Part shown: positions 1 through 8,784 of the stretch, piece by piece | Layout of the letters: each line of letters starts with the position of its first letter | Position numbering within the stretch: the first letter of the stretch is position 1 | Assembly (NCBI RefSeq): GCF_004000985.1 | Contig: NZ_BIMH01000001.1 | Coordinates: 62,001-126,000, forward strand | DNA from: Paenibacillus validus NBRC 15382 | GTDB taxonomy: Bacteria > Bacillota > Bacilli > Paenibacillales > NBRC-103111 | Length of the DNA: 64,000 nt | Direction: 5' to 3' | Translations under genes and position numbers: made by a program | The notes under the pieces: model-generated | What the model was told of the DNA's origin: nothing | Seen by the model: only the letters and a program-made list of their open reading frames with translations | Databases searched by the model: none

Positions 1-2
1 CG

Positions 3-125
3 CGGCCAAGAGAACGGGATAACGGCTTCGTTCATTTTGAGAACCTGATTCTTAATCGAGTGTTGAATAAGGAACCAGCGGATGCGGACCCGGTTCTGTC
101 CAGAAAGCTGTCTTATTCGATATAA
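3..125 (+). CDS. C-terminal fragment of an unidentified protein (cut by window start)
   Basis: An open frame runs from the window edge to a TAA at 123-125 and would encode the last 40 residues of a protein, ending in SRKLSYSI. It lies on the same strand as the aminotransferase gene that follows after 24 bases, so it may be the preceding member of the same transcription unit. Nothing in this short tail identifies a family. It is reported because the other two forward frames close early and because it fits the spacing, but it could still be chance. Confidence 0.45.
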   Translation, partial: RPRERDNGFVHFENLILNRVLNKEPADADPVLSRKLSYSI

Positions 126-149
126 ATTCTGTATAGGCGGGTGAATACT

Positions 150-1361
150 ATGTCTCAACAATTACAGTCATTTTCATTTTCTTTTGCCAAACGAATCCCC
201 TCTACGCCGTCCATCGGCAGCACGACCATAACGAAGCCGGATCATATCCATTTGTCCTTCGGCTTCGCCGCGCCGCATTTATTCCCCATTGAACAGCTAT
301 CTGCCTCTGCTGCCGACGCAGTAACACAGCATGGGAGAAAAGCCCTGCAATATTCAGGCTCAGGCGGGCCCGGGAAAATACTCAAGTGGATTCAGAATCG
401 TTCCCTTGTCCATGGGATCAAGGCGGAATCGAATCAAATACTGGTCACTTACGGCTCTACGCAGGGCATTGATCTGGCCACAAGAATTTTGCTCGATCCG
501 GGAGATCATGTCTGGGTGGAATCTCCTTCTTTCTTCAGTGCGCTCCAAGCCTTTCGAACTGCGGAAGCTGTCATCACCTCTTTTCCCATCGATGAGGATG
601 GCTTGCGTGTCGATCTGATCGAGTCCGCCCTGGTCGAAGCGAAGCGCAATCATACGCCTATCCCTAAATTCCTATACACCATGCCAACCTACCATAATCC
701 CGGCGGCGTAACGTTATCCATCGAGCGCAGGAACCGTCTGGTACAGCTGGCTAAGGCGTATAACTTCTTCATTCTCGAAGACGATGCTTACTCTGAATTG
801 AACTTTACCGGCAACAAATACCCCTCCCTCTATACGCTGCTTCCGGAAAGAGTGATCTATCTGAACACATTCTCCAAAACTATTGGTCCCGGCCTGCGTC
901 TAGGATGGGTCATTGCGGATCAACGTGTTATTGATAAAATGAGGCTATTGAATCTGGGCGGCAGTATCGGTGTGTTTGCGCAAGAAATATTGGCGCAGCT
1001 GTTGGAGCACTTTGCTTTCCAGGAGCATGTGGACAGCCTTAGCCGGCATTACCGTAAACAAAGAGATGTCATGGCAGAGGCTATCAAGAGCAGCTTCGGA
1101 GATCATGTGACGTTTCATTTGCCCGAGGGAGGCTTCTATATCTGGCTTCGTTTCGGGAATCATGTGAATACGAGTGAGTTCTTACAGGATGCCGCGAATC
1201 GGGGCGTTAGCTTCGTAGATGGAAAAAGCTTCTTCCATAACCCGGAAGGCTACTCCTATTTGAGACTTTGCTTCAGCTATGTGAGTAAAGAACAAATCGT
1301 TCGAGGCGTAAACATATTGGCGGACGCTTATTTTGCCTACGCCAATAAATCCGCTTCTTAG
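150..1361 (+). CDS. PLP-dependent aminotransferase, 2-aminoadipate/MocR-catalytic-domain type
   Basis: About 403 residues, a fold-type I aminotransferase of the LysN/2-aminoadipate and MocR-catalytic-domain group. It carries the motif NTFSKTIGPGLRLGW, whose Lys is the expected Schiff-base residue for PLP, and the LEDDAYSEL segment with the cofactor Asp. There is no N-terminal wHTH, so it is an enzyme rather than a MocR regulator. An in-frame GTG lies at 141, but ATG 150 is preferred because the AGGCGGGTG ribosome binding site at 135-143 is correctly spaced for it. The MFS gene starts 34 bases after the stop on the same strand, suggesting an amino-acid-related enzyme and exporter pair. The donor amino acid cannot be told from sequence. 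Confidence 0.85.
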   Translation: MSQQLQSFSFSFAKRIPSTPSIGSTTITKPDHIHLSFGFAAPHLFPIEQLSASAADAVTQHGRKALQYSGSGGPGKILKWIQNRSLVHGIKAESNQILVTYGSTQGIDLATRILLDPGDHVWVESPSFFSALQAFRTAEAVITSFPIDEDGLRVDLIESALVEAKRNHTPIPKFLYTMPTYHNPGGVTLSIERRNRLVQLAKAYNFFILEDDAYSELNFTGNKYPSLYTLLPERVIYLNTFSKTIGPGLRLGWVIADQRVIDKMRLLNLGGSIGVFAQEILAQLLEHFAFQEHVDSLSRHYRKQRDVMAEAIKSSFGDHVTFHLPEGGFYIWLRFGNHVNTSEFLQDAANRGVSFVDGKSFFHNPEGYSYLRLCFSYVSKEQIVRGVNILADAYFAYANKSAS

Positions 1362-1395
1362 GAGCGGCCTAGTCTTTCTCTAATGGGGTGACAGC

Positions 1396-2595
1396 ATGGA
1401 GCTATACTGGAAACGCAATCTTTATATCTTATGGCTGGGCTTATTTTTCAACCACTTGGCGTATACCCTTTCGGTCCCATTTTTCCCCATTTTCTTGGAG
1501 AATGACCTCGGGATTCAGCGTGGGCTGGAAGCCTGGTCAGGCGTTTCCATCTCGATCAGCTTTCTGATCAGCGGCTTGTGCGCACCCTATTGGGGATCGC
1601 TCGCCGATAAATACGGCAAGAAGCTCATGCTTATTCGCTCAGGCATAGGCTTAGGTGCGGCGCATCTCGCCAATTATTTCGTGTATGATCCTTACATGTT
1701 TATACTTGTTCGAATTTTTCAAGGACTCATGGCAGGCTTTAGTCCTGCTTCCATCGCCTTGGTTGGAACGAATACACCGGAGAAGCATGTCGGTTATGCA
1801 CTGGGCGTCATCTCGACAGCGACTGCTGCGGGGGGAATTCTCGGTCCACTCGCAGGCGGAATGCTGATTCATTGGGTGGGATTGCGCGAGTGCTTCATAG
1901 CATCCGGTCTAATAACGTTAGGTTCCGCCTTCATCATTTTATTGGGCGTTAAAGAGGTTCATGTACGACCTACAGGACCCCGTTCCAGTGTTCTGCAGGA
2001 TCTGAAACAAGCCGCCGGCAACCCGAGATTGATGCGGATCTACGGGCTAATCTTATTAGTCTCGACTTCAGTTACCATTCTGGAGCCGCTGCTCACGATC
2101 TATGTGGTGCAAATCGGAAGCAGTGCAAGCAGCGCTGCGCTCACCTCGGGCATCGTTTTCTCTGCAGTAGGCGTTGCTACGGTCATTATGGGTCCCCAAT
2201 GGGGAAGGATCGGCGGGCGAATCGGGTATGACAAAACACTCTTCATCGGGTTGTTAGGCGGAGGCATTGGCAATCTGCTGCAGCTCGGCTTTCATCACCT
2301 TGTCGGCTTCGGCATCCTCCGTTTCAGTTACGGACTGTTTTTTGCGGCCGTTTTTCCGGCTTTGAATGCACTCATCATTCAATATGCAAGCACAGAATTC
2401 CGCGGCCGGGCTGTCAGCTTGAGCCAAACGTCGCATCAGTTCGGCATAGTGGCCGGTCCGCTTCTTGGCGGTGTTCTCGGTGGATGGCTGGGCATTCAAT
2501 TTGTCTTTCTAGTTACAGGCCTCACGCTGCTCGGAGCCGCATGGACCATAAAATCGATGGGCTCTAAGCATGCTGACCGGATGCTGACCGGGTAA
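1396..2595 (+). CDS. MFS transporter (drug/metabolite efflux type)
   Basis: 399 residues, the usual length of a 12-helix major facilitator permease. Hydrophobic segments run through the whole protein, and the loop between helices 2 and 3 has the MFS motif A (GSLADKYGKKLML). The glycine-rich stretch in the fifth helix (GGILGPLAGG) resembles motif C, which is typical of drug/proton antiporters. GGGGTGA lies just before the ATG. It follows the aminotransferase gene closely and is probably cotranscribed. Substrate is unknown; export of an amino acid derivative or antimicrobial is an inference from family and position. Confidence 0.85.
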   Translation: MELYWKRNLYILWLGLFFNHLAYTLSVPFFPIFLENDLGIQRGLEAWSGVSISISFLISGLCAPYWGSLADKYGKKLMLIRSGIGLGAAHLANYFVYDPYMFILVRIFQGLMAGFSPASIALVGTNTPEKHVGYALGVISTATAAGGILGPLAGGMLIHWVGLRECFIASGLITLGSAFIILLGVKEVHVRPTGPRSSVLQDLKQAAGNPRLMRIYGLILLVSTSVTILEPLLTIYVVQIGSSASSAALTSGIVFSAVGVATVIMGPQWGRIGGRIGYDKTLFIGLLGGGIGNLLQLGFHHLVGFGILRFSYGLFFAAVFPALNALIIQYASTEFRGRAVSLSQTSHQFGIVAGPLLGGVLGGWLGIQFVFLVTGLTLLGAAWTIKSMGSKHADRMLTG

Positions 2596-2734
2596 CATAC
2601 GGCAGGCAGAGCACCTCGAACTGACACAGATTGGGATAACAAAAAGAGACCTTCAAAAAAACTCAATCCGAACCTTGTTTCAGATTAAGATTTTGAACGT
2701 CTCCGGCCCTCCGGTCGATTGTTATAGAGCGGCT

Positions 2735-3115
2735 CTAATTCTGCGCTAACTGAATGAGGTTACCGCAAGTATCCTCAAATATAGCCTCTACTCCCCAGTC
2801 CGTTTTTGTTGGCTCTTTTCTAAACTTTACCCCAAGCTCTATCAATCTTTCATATTCCTTGTGAATATCTTCAACACCAAAAACGATTACAGGTAAATCG
2901 GCCTCGTACAAGGTTTCCTGGTAGGTCTTGGCAAATGATTCGCCCCTTGGCTCAAGAAGTAACCCCGTACCGTCCGGCTCTTCAGGTGAAACAACGATGG
3001 CCAATCCGTATTCGGGAACGTAGGTTTTCTTGAGGAAGCCCAGAACTTCTGTGTAAAACTTAAACGCTTCGTGCGGGTTGTTAACAAATACGCTGGTTAG
3101 TGTAATTTTCATCAT
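2735..3115 (-). CDS. VOC (glyoxalase/bleomycin-resistance fold) family protein
   Basis: 126 residues with the duplicated beta-alpha-beta-beta-beta layout of the vicinal oxygen chelate superfamily. The N-terminal repeat has the typical NNPHEAFKFYTEVLGF pattern, and the C-terminal repeat ends in a VEAIFEDTCGNLIQL segment with the common late metal-ligand Glu/Asp region. Such stand-alone proteins include glyoxalases, dioxygenases and resistance proteins, and the sequence does not decide between them. AAGGAGGATT precedes the two tandem ATG codons. It is a single gene, convergent with the MFS gene. Confidence 0.85.
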   Translation of the reverse strand: MMKITLTSVFVNNPHEAFKFYTEVLGFLKKTYVPEYGLAIVVSPEEPDGTGLLLEPRGESFAKTYQETLYEADLPVIVFGVEDIHKEYERLIELGVKFRKEPTKTDWGVEAIFEDTCGNLIQLAQN

Positions 3116-3201
3116 AATCCTCCTTTTATTTTGTTCTCTCCATAAAGCAATTTTTGAGAATTATATTCATTTATTTTTTCGCCATTGCGAAAAGCCTGAT
3201 G

Positions 3202-4005
3202 CTAGTAGCCGATTTCAACAGAGACGGTACCGTTATCTATGCGGCGAGTATTCCCTCTTGCCAAACTGCCCGTCATATGAAGGGCAGTGTCCGTACAAGC
3301 ACGAAGCTCGTTCCATTTCGCTTGAAGAGCATGCGAGCGCCCCTCGCTGATAGGAATGACGCAGTGTTCAGGCTGAATCCAGGATAAAATACGGGAATTG
3401 AAGCCATCCTGCATCCCATGGTGAGAAACCTTCCAGATCCGGCTTTTGATGTCAGTGCGCTGCGCCAGACGTTCCCATCCCGGCTCTAATTGATCCCCGC
3501 CAAACAAAATGCAATTTTCAGGCTCTTGCTCGAAGCTCAGACGGTAAACGGAGCTGTCATGATTAGACAAATCACAAAAGCGTTCCAATGTCTCCGACAC
3601 ATGGTCTTCCGAAGATTTCCTATTGTTGGAGACAGCTTTTATTAGGGCCTCATAGGCGGGAAGAGGGTCTCCATGCCATGGATATAGATGGGTTAAGGCA
3701 ACGCCATCGTCAGACCAGAGGACGGATTGATCGTTCGATCCATACTCGCTCCGCCATTTGATTTCAGTACCTTGTTCTGTTAACAAACGGATCAGCTCCA
3801 GATAGGAGGCCAACATACGAAATACTCGCATTGTAAAATCGTTTCCGTGTTCCTGAACCCGTTGTTCGGAAACAAGCTCGAATGGCTCATAAGGAAGAAC
3901 CGCTCTGCTTACCGGCTTAGCCTTGGCGATATCCAGAAGTCCGTTGATATGGTCGGAAGTCGTCTTCTTCAATAATCGAGATGCATCCCGGTCTGACGCA
4001 AGGCA
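3202..4005 (-). pseudogene. 5'-truncated MBL-fold (ComEC-like C-terminal type) metallo-hydrolase
   Basis: The frame is open from a stop at 4006-4008 to the terminator codon at 3202, with a TTG at 3972 as the only plausible start. The protein has the second half of a ComEC-like metallo-beta-lactamase domain: a SDHINGL segment that looks like the end of the HxHxDH motif, ILFGGDQLEPGW, and the late WKVSHHGM metal-ligand motif. The residues before DH read LLKKTTSDH, so both leading histidines of HxHxDH are absent, and the roughly 60-100 residues that should precede them are missing. I infer a gene that lost its 5' end, so it is probably inactive. A GntR-type operator lies just upstream at 4022-4031. 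Confidence 0.6.
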
Positions 4006-4021
4006 TCAAGCTTTTAGGTGT

Positions 4022-4031
4022 TGTCTAGACA
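4022..4031. promoter_or_regulatory. NagR/YvoA-type (GntR) operator, copy 1
   Basis: TGTCTAGACA is a perfect palindrome within TTGTCTAGACATCC and resembles the TGGTCTAGACCA core bound by the HutC-subfamily regulator NagR/YvoA of Bacillus. A second copy lies upstream of the GntR gene at 4956-4970. This one is upstream of the truncated metallo-hydrolase gene. Confidence 0.5.
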
Positions 4032-4101
4032 TCCTCTTGTTCCATTATGCAGGCTAACTGTATTCGCGGTGTAAACTGGATATAAATCATTTGTAAACCA
4101 G

Positions 4102-4135
4102 AAAAAACCCCCCCTCTTTGTTATCCAAAGAAGAG
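4102..4135 (-). terminator. Possible rho-independent terminator of the GntR gene
   Basis: On the minus strand a short stem (CTTTG with CAAAG around a five-base loop) is followed by a run of G and then six T. It is 30 bases after the regulator stop codon. The stem is short, so confidence is moderate. Confidence 0.45.
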
Positions 4136-4165
4136 CGGTTATGCTTTGTTTGATATCCGGTTACC

Positions 4166-4936
4166 CTACCTTACACGACGCACCCAGAATTTGAATACGT
4201 CATTGCGGAAATAATCATATGAAAATAAAATGGGTACCTGATCCTCATCATAATGCGTCTGTTTCAGCAAAATGACGGTTGCTTCAGGCTTTTCCTTGAG
4301 CTTGTCGCAATTCCTGTCCGAGGGAGGAGGCACAATCAGCTCCGTGTTGGCGCTTACTATCCGAATACCGCATTCGGTCTCAAGCATCTGCATCAGAGAA
4401 CCTTGCAGAGGTTTCGTTTGAAACACTTCTCCAACTAGCGCATAAGGCATAATGTTGATATTGAAAGATACGGGTTCCCCATCCGCCATTCGGATACGCT
4501 CAATGATCGTTACGGGATCCTGCGGGCTAATTTCAAGAAAGTGTGCCCATTCCTCCTGACACGGCTCAATCCGTATCGATTCGTGGCGCTCCCCTTCCTT
4601 TAATGAGGAGGAATTAATCATTTCGGAAGTGGAGCTCAGATGGTCTATACTGCTGGGAATTACAGCCAATGGGCGGACAACGAATCGGCCGATTCCTCTG
4701 CGCACCCGCAGCTTGCCTTCACGTTCCAACTGCTTGACAGCGGCTCGAATCGTTTCGCGGCTGACCTTGAATTCGCTGGCCATGTCGGGCTCTGACGGCA
4801 GCTTGGTTCCTACTGCGAGCTCCCCCGTACGCATTTGCCGTTCCAGTTCTTCTTTAATTCTAAGGTAGTTATGCTTCATAAAGCCATCATACGTTTCTTT
4901 CTCCTTCATTTTCTTAAATCGTATCAAAAAAGTCAT
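4166..4936 (-). CDS. GntR-family transcriptional regulator, HutC/NagR (UTRA) subfamily
   Basis: 256 residues from the first ATG. The N-terminal winged helix-turn-helix has the GntR pattern (KLPSEPDMASEFKVSRET, then VKQLEREGKLRVRRGIGRFV). The C-terminal half is a UTRA-type ligand domain with IIERIRMADGEPVSF and a final YDYFRNDVFKFWVRR segment, as in NagR/YvoA. No clear ribosome binding site precedes ATG 4936; ATG codons at 4909 or 4876 are alternatives. The palindrome TGTCTAGACC about 20 bases upstream suggests autoregulation, and a second copy faces the neighbouring truncated gene. NagR proteins answer to amino sugar phosphates, but no amino sugar gene is in this window, so the effector is open. 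Confidence 0.85.
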   Translation of the reverse strand: MTFLIRFKKMKEKETYDGFMKHNYLRIKEELERQMRTGELAVGTKLPSEPDMASEFKVSRETIRAAVKQLEREGKLRVRRGIGRFVVRPLAVIPSSIDHLSSTSEMINSSSLKEGERHESIRIEPCQEEWAHFLEISPQDPVTIIERIRMADGEPVSFNINIMPYALVGEVFQTKPLQGSLMQMLETECGIRIVSANTELIVPPPSDRNCDKLKEKPEATVILLKQTHYDEDQVPILFSYDYFRNDVFKFWVRRVR

Positions 4937-4955
4937 GTCACATTAAGTTTTTTGG

Positions 4956-4970
4956 GATGTCTAGACCATC
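4956..4970. promoter_or_regulatory. NagR/YvoA-type (GntR) operator, copy 2
   Basis: GATGTCTAGACCATC, on the other strand GATGGTCTAGACATC, lies 20 bases before the GntR start codon. It closely matches the NagR/YvoA operator core TGGTCTAGACCA, with 11 of 12 positions in common. Placement suggests negative autoregulation. Confidence 0.6.
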
Positions 4971-5069
4971 CAATCATACAGGCGCTTTGTTAACTCTGAT
5001 TGATCCCAATCTTAATTCATTGTAAAAAAGTGAATATTTTAATCTATTATTACACGATTCATGCCAATA

Positions 5070-5120
5070 CAAAAGCCTCTACACGAGACCGGTCATAAAG
5101 AGCGATCACCGTGTAGAGGC
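5070..5120 (-). terminator. Rho-independent terminator after the stalk-domain gene pair
   Basis: GCCTCTACAC at 5075-5084 pairs perfectly with GTGTAGAGGC at 5111-5120, and on the minus strand the stem is followed by TTTTGT. It sits just after the stop of the 5133-6893 gene. Confidence 0.75.
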
Positions 5121-5132
5121 GGGTACTTTGTT

Positions 5133-6893
5133 CTATTTACGATTGAGCGGATAAAAAATGACGTCGATCGGGAATGCCGATCCCGAGGCCGGAGAAAATT
5201 CCAGGTCCAGTGACGGCTCGGTCCCGTTCGTCCTGGCAATGATCGTATACCCCTGATAATCCATCATGACTCCCGACGGCGGGGTTTGCACGATTTTTTG
5301 ATTCACCAGGAATGGCCCTTTAAACACGCCGCCGCGCGGGAGAATCAGCACGGACATTTTCGGCGGAGCCTTGATATGGATTTTGTATACCACACCGTAG
5401 TTGCCCAGATTGAGCGCAGGCTCTTTACTGAAGAAATCCGTTCCGGTCACAAATTGATCCGACGTGCCGTCGCCGATCGCGAAGCTGGAAGGACTCTTGA
5501 TCGAGGAAGCATCGATGTTCCATTGAACTTCCGAACCGCTGAACGTCCCTCGTACATTCCCTTTGTAAGCCAATCTTGGGAATAAGCCGATCGTATCGAG
5601 CTCATCCTCCTGCTCCATCGCTACGAAGGAAAAGAACACCTCTCCATCCGTTTCCACATCATACAGCACATTTATCCCTTGTCCCGGGTAGAAATCAGGC
5701 ATGGCTTTATAATAAGCCGTTTCGTTCGGCCTAAGCACCATCGTTTGCTCAGCCCTCTTCCCCTGCAGAAACTCAATCGTCGGTTCATTCCCCATCAGGT
5801 TGGCGTAGATCGAAGGGTACACTTCCCCTTGATTGGTCGTCTTGATCGTAACGCTGCGGGTCGGATCGCTATTTCGTACAAGGATGGCAAATTTCATTTT
5901 TCGATCCATACCGTTGACATGGGTTGCATACAGCCGGGCTTTCCCGTTTACTTTCTCCTGGTACAAAATGCCCTTCTCCGTAAACGTCTCCGGACTATCG
6001 CTCACAATCAGAGGACGGTCCGCAGGCTTCCGCTCTTGTTTGGGAATCTGCGGGATTCCGCGCAAATATTTGCGAAGCACCGCTTCTTCCTCTCGGACGT
6101 AGGTGCCAACAGGCTCGTAATAGACCTTGTGCTCAAACGCATCTAAGTAAGGCTCGTCCTTGACGAGAATATTGCGGGAATACGTATCGCTGACATTGCC
6201 GAGGCTGTCTTTTACCGTGAGAGACACCTTGTACAGGCCCGGCGTGAAAATCGTACGCGCATTACCGATCCAATTGATGTCCGTGAGTTCCGTTCCCTTC
6301 GGATCGTAGCTGAGATTGCTGTATTGTATCGGTTCGCCGATCCGGTACGATTCCTTGTCCACGGTGAACTTGGCAACAGGCTTGATGTTTGGCGCCGCGT
6401 CGTTCGTAAACAGCGTCCGGTTCGCCTCCGGCTTTACATAGCGCAGTTCGACTCGTTTCAGCTCCTGATCGACCTTGGCTTGAAAAGAAATATAGGGTTG
6501 CAGCGAGGTCAATTCAAGGTACAGCCTATCTCCCTGAAGATCAGCATCGGTACCCCAATTGCGGCTTGTACCGTTGTCAAGGACCGTCCGGTCGGCAAGC
6601 GAGTACTCCAGAAACGCCTTCGGCGTCGTGATTTGCACCGCCTGCTTCCCTTCATCCCACTTGACAGGAATACCGAACCAGCCGGTCAGTTCCGCAGCGG
6701 GCAAGTAGTACCTTCCGTTCAGTTCAAGCGTTGCGACTTGGGTTTGTGTTTTCGACCCGTTGATATAGACTGCCGTATTGCCGGGATAGAGTAACAAGTG
6801 GCTATCCTCCGGGGCAGCCGCGGCCTGTCCGCTCACGACCCCTAAAGCGAAGACCGCCGAAAGTGACAGCAAGAGTTGACGTAATGGTTGCAT
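5133..6893 (-). CDS. Secreted stalk-domain (copper amine oxidase N-terminal-like) protein with PKD-like domain, paralogue B
   Basis: 586 residues with a signal peptide ending near the AAAAPEDS segment. Residues about 30-150 have the repeated stalk pattern (VYINGS, YYLPAAELTGWFGI, AFLEYSLADRTVLDNG) of the copper amine oxidase N-terminal-like domain found on Paenibacillus surface proteins. A PKD-like domain follows at about 170-250 (KPVAKFTVDKESY to GLYKVSLTVKDSLGN), and then a long unassigned beta-rich half. It lies 24 bases downstream of a paralogue with the same architecture, so the pair looks like a tandem duplication and an operon. No enzyme motif is visible. A cell-surface or matrix role is inferred from the domains only; the name stalk domain does not imply amine oxidation. 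Confidence 0.75.
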   Translation of the reverse strand: MQPLRQLLLSLSAVFALGVVSGQAAAAPEDSHLLLYPGNTAVYINGSKTQTQVATLELNGRYYLPAAELTGWFGIPVKWDEGKQAVQITTPKAFLEYSLADRTVLDNGTSRNWGTDADLQGDRLYLELTSLQPYISFQAKVDQELKRVELRYVKPEANRTLFTNDAAPNIKPVAKFTVDKESYRIGEPIQYSNLSYDPKGTELTDINWIGNARTIFTPGLYKVSLTVKDSLGNVSDTYSRNILVKDEPYLDAFEHKVYYEPVGTYVREEEAVLRKYLRGIPQIPKQERKPADRPLIVSDSPETFTEKGILYQEKVNGKARLYATHVNGMDRKMKFAILVRNSDPTRSVTIKTTNQGEVYPSIYANLMGNEPTIEFLQGKRAEQTMVLRPNETAYYKAMPDFYPGQGINVLYDVETDGEVFFSFVAMEQEDELDTIGLFPRLAYKGNVRGTFSGSEVQWNIDASSIKSPSSFAIGDGTSDQFVTGTDFFSKEPALNLGNYGVVYKIHIKAPPKMSVLILPRGGVFKGPFLVNQKIVQTPPSGVMMDYQGYTIIARTNGTEPSLDLEFSPASGSAFPIDVIFYPLNRK

Positions 6894-6917
6894 CAGCGTA
6901 TGAAATCCTTTCTATGA

Positions 6918-8633
6918 TTACTTCTTTTCTTCTAAAGGATAGAAGATCCACTCGACCGGAGACGTGCTTCCAGGGGCGGCCAACCAATCGATATGTACTT
7001 CGGACTCCCATCCCTCCGCTCTGTAGACCACGAAGGCGCCATCCTGATCCGTCAAGCCTCCTTGGGGCAAAGCCAGCACTTGGCCATTGACTCTTACGAT
7101 GCCGTTGACATAGCCTTCCTTCGCACGAAATGCAATGACGGCCTGATGCGGATGATAGAAGTGCATGGCATACACCGTACCTCTATCGGAGGTTTGGGGA
7201 GTGTCCAGCGTCCATTTGGACAACACCGGCAAACTCTTCCTATCGATATCCGCGTCGAAGCGAATGTCGGCAGCAGCATCATAAACGGCCTCGACGACAC
7301 TTGTTGCGGAATTGGAGCCATAGGGCTTCATCGTTTCGCTCTCCTTGGCTGCGACAAAGCCGATTACTGCCTGGCCATCCGCCTCGATGTCCTGAATCGC
7401 TGCAAAGCCTTGCCCAGGCTCAAGCGTAACTTGCTTTAAAACCGCCGTCTCCCCCGGCTTCACCTCGATGCTTTCCTCCAAGGCCGGCTGGGTCATATAA
7501 TTGACCGCCGCTTCTCTCGCATTCGCCTGATGCAAGAGGGTCGGCTGAAGCAGTCCTTCACGCGTGATATGTACCGTTCGAGTCTTGCTCTGATCCGGAT
7601 TATGGATGACAGCTGCAAACTGCACCTTTTCCGCCATCCCATTGCTGTGATGCATAAATAGGCGAGCTTTGCCGTTCACGGATTGCTGCCCAATGAGCCC
7701 TGTATGTCGGATCACCCGGTTTTCCCCGCTGCTCATTCGCTTTCTCTCCGTGGACCTCTTCACAATAGCAGAAAGCTGAGGAGCGCTAGAAAGCGCGCGA
7801 TTCCATTGTTCGGATTCGTCCTTGATTACGGTGCCGGCCGGTTGGGTATACCAAGGAAATTCCGCTTTGCTTAAGTAGGGTTCATCCGTCACCTTCACGC
7901 TCTGAACCTCAGGCTCGCTCCAATTCCCGTTCCCATCACGCACCTGCAAGGAAACCGAGTAGGTCCCCGGTTCAAAGAAGGCCATCTTATTGCCGGACCA
8001 TCGATATTCCGGAAGCCCTTCGGCATCGGGGTCATAGCTCAAATCTATATAAGTGATCGGCTCACCGAGCCGGTACGACGGCTTGTCGGTAACAAAAATA
8101 GCGATGGGACGCGAATTCGGCTGGGTGTCCTCGGAGTAGCGGGACTCACGATAGGCGGTATCAAAGGGCTGTATGTAGGCTAAGTCCACTCGGCCAGGAT
8201 TCGGTTGAAATGCATATTGCACCTGTAAGTAGGGCGCGATCCAGCTCAGCTTTACCAGCAGTGCCCCTTCATCCATAAAGGACGTCTCCTTCAAAGGCGT
8301 CGATGCTCCGTTGACACTGACCGTTTGGCGCACCAAATCCCACTCCAAATAGGCGCTTGGCGTGGTAAGTCCTGCCGTCTTTCGTTCCTCGTTCCACTTC
8401 ATCTCCATTCCAAGCTGCTGGGCAGCCCAACGAATCGGTATGTAGAAGCTTCCGTCCACAATTTGAGCCGCTGTCTCTAAAGATACGGCAGAGCCGTTGA
8501 CTGTCGCGGATAATTGCTTGTCCTGCAACTGCAAATGCAGCTTGGTGCCGGATACTTGTGCTGACGCCGTATGCTCCTGGGCCGCCAAAAGCGCTGCGAG
8601 CAGGGTAAAAGAAAGTACGTGTTTCTTCTTCAA
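6918..8633 (-). CDS. Secreted stalk-domain protein with PKD-like domain, paralogue A
   Basis: 571 residues from a TTG at 8631-8633 with GGAG ten bases upstream. This start gives a standard signal peptide (LKKKHVLSFTLLAALLAA, cut near ASAQ). A longer frame upstream would place charged residues before it and is not favoured. Architecture equals that of the next gene: stalk repeats near 25-150, a PKD-like segment (SYDPDAEGLPEYRWSG to GTYSVSLQVRDGNGNW), then a beta-rich half with shared motifs such as NGKARLF and SNGMAEKVQFA. The two proteins are clearly related along their whole length but well diverged. Function is unknown. Confidence 0.75.
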   Translation of the reverse strand: MKKKHVLSFTLLAALLAAQEHTASAQVSGTKLHLQLQDKQLSATVNGSAVSLETAAQIVDGSFYIPIRWAAQQLGMEMKWNEERKTAGLTTPSAYLEWDLVRQTVSVNGASTPLKETSFMDEGALLVKLSWIAPYLQVQYAFQPNPGRVDLAYIQPFDTAYRESRYSEDTQPNSRPIAIFVTDKPSYRLGEPITYIDLSYDPDAEGLPEYRWSGNKMAFFEPGTYSVSLQVRDGNGNWSEPEVQSVKVTDEPYLSKAEFPWYTQPAGTVIKDESEQWNRALSSAPQLSAIVKRSTERKRMSSGENRVIRHTGLIGQQSVNGKARLFMHHSNGMAEKVQFAAVIHNPDQSKTRTVHITREGLLQPTLLHQANAREAAVNYMTQPALEESIEVKPGETAVLKQVTLEPGQGFAAIQDIEADGQAVIGFVAAKESETMKPYGSNSATSVVEAVYDAAADIRFDADIDRKSLPVLSKWTLDTPQTSDRGTVYAMHFYHPHQAVIAFRAKEGYVNGIVRVNGQVLALPQGGLTDQDGAFVVYRAEGWESEVHIDWLAAPGSTSPVEWIFYPLEEKK

Positions 8634-8710
8634 GAGCCAATGTCTCCTTCCATCGAATGAAAACTTTGTAAACCTTAATGTAGCACGATTCGGGCGAAAA
8701 ATCATCCGAA

Positions 8711-8757
8711 AATAATAAACAGCCAAGTCCCGGGAATGTGCTCCCAAGTCTTGGCTG
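8711..8757 (-). terminator. Rho-independent terminator of the amine oxidase unit
   Basis: CAGCCAAG at 8720-8727 pairs with CTTGGCTG at 8750-8757, and on the minus strand it is followed by the T-rich TTTATTATTTT. It is placed between the small membrane protein gene and the stalk-domain genes. Confidence 0.7.
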
Positions 8758-8784
8758 ATTGCTCAGCGGTGGAAATTATTCCAG

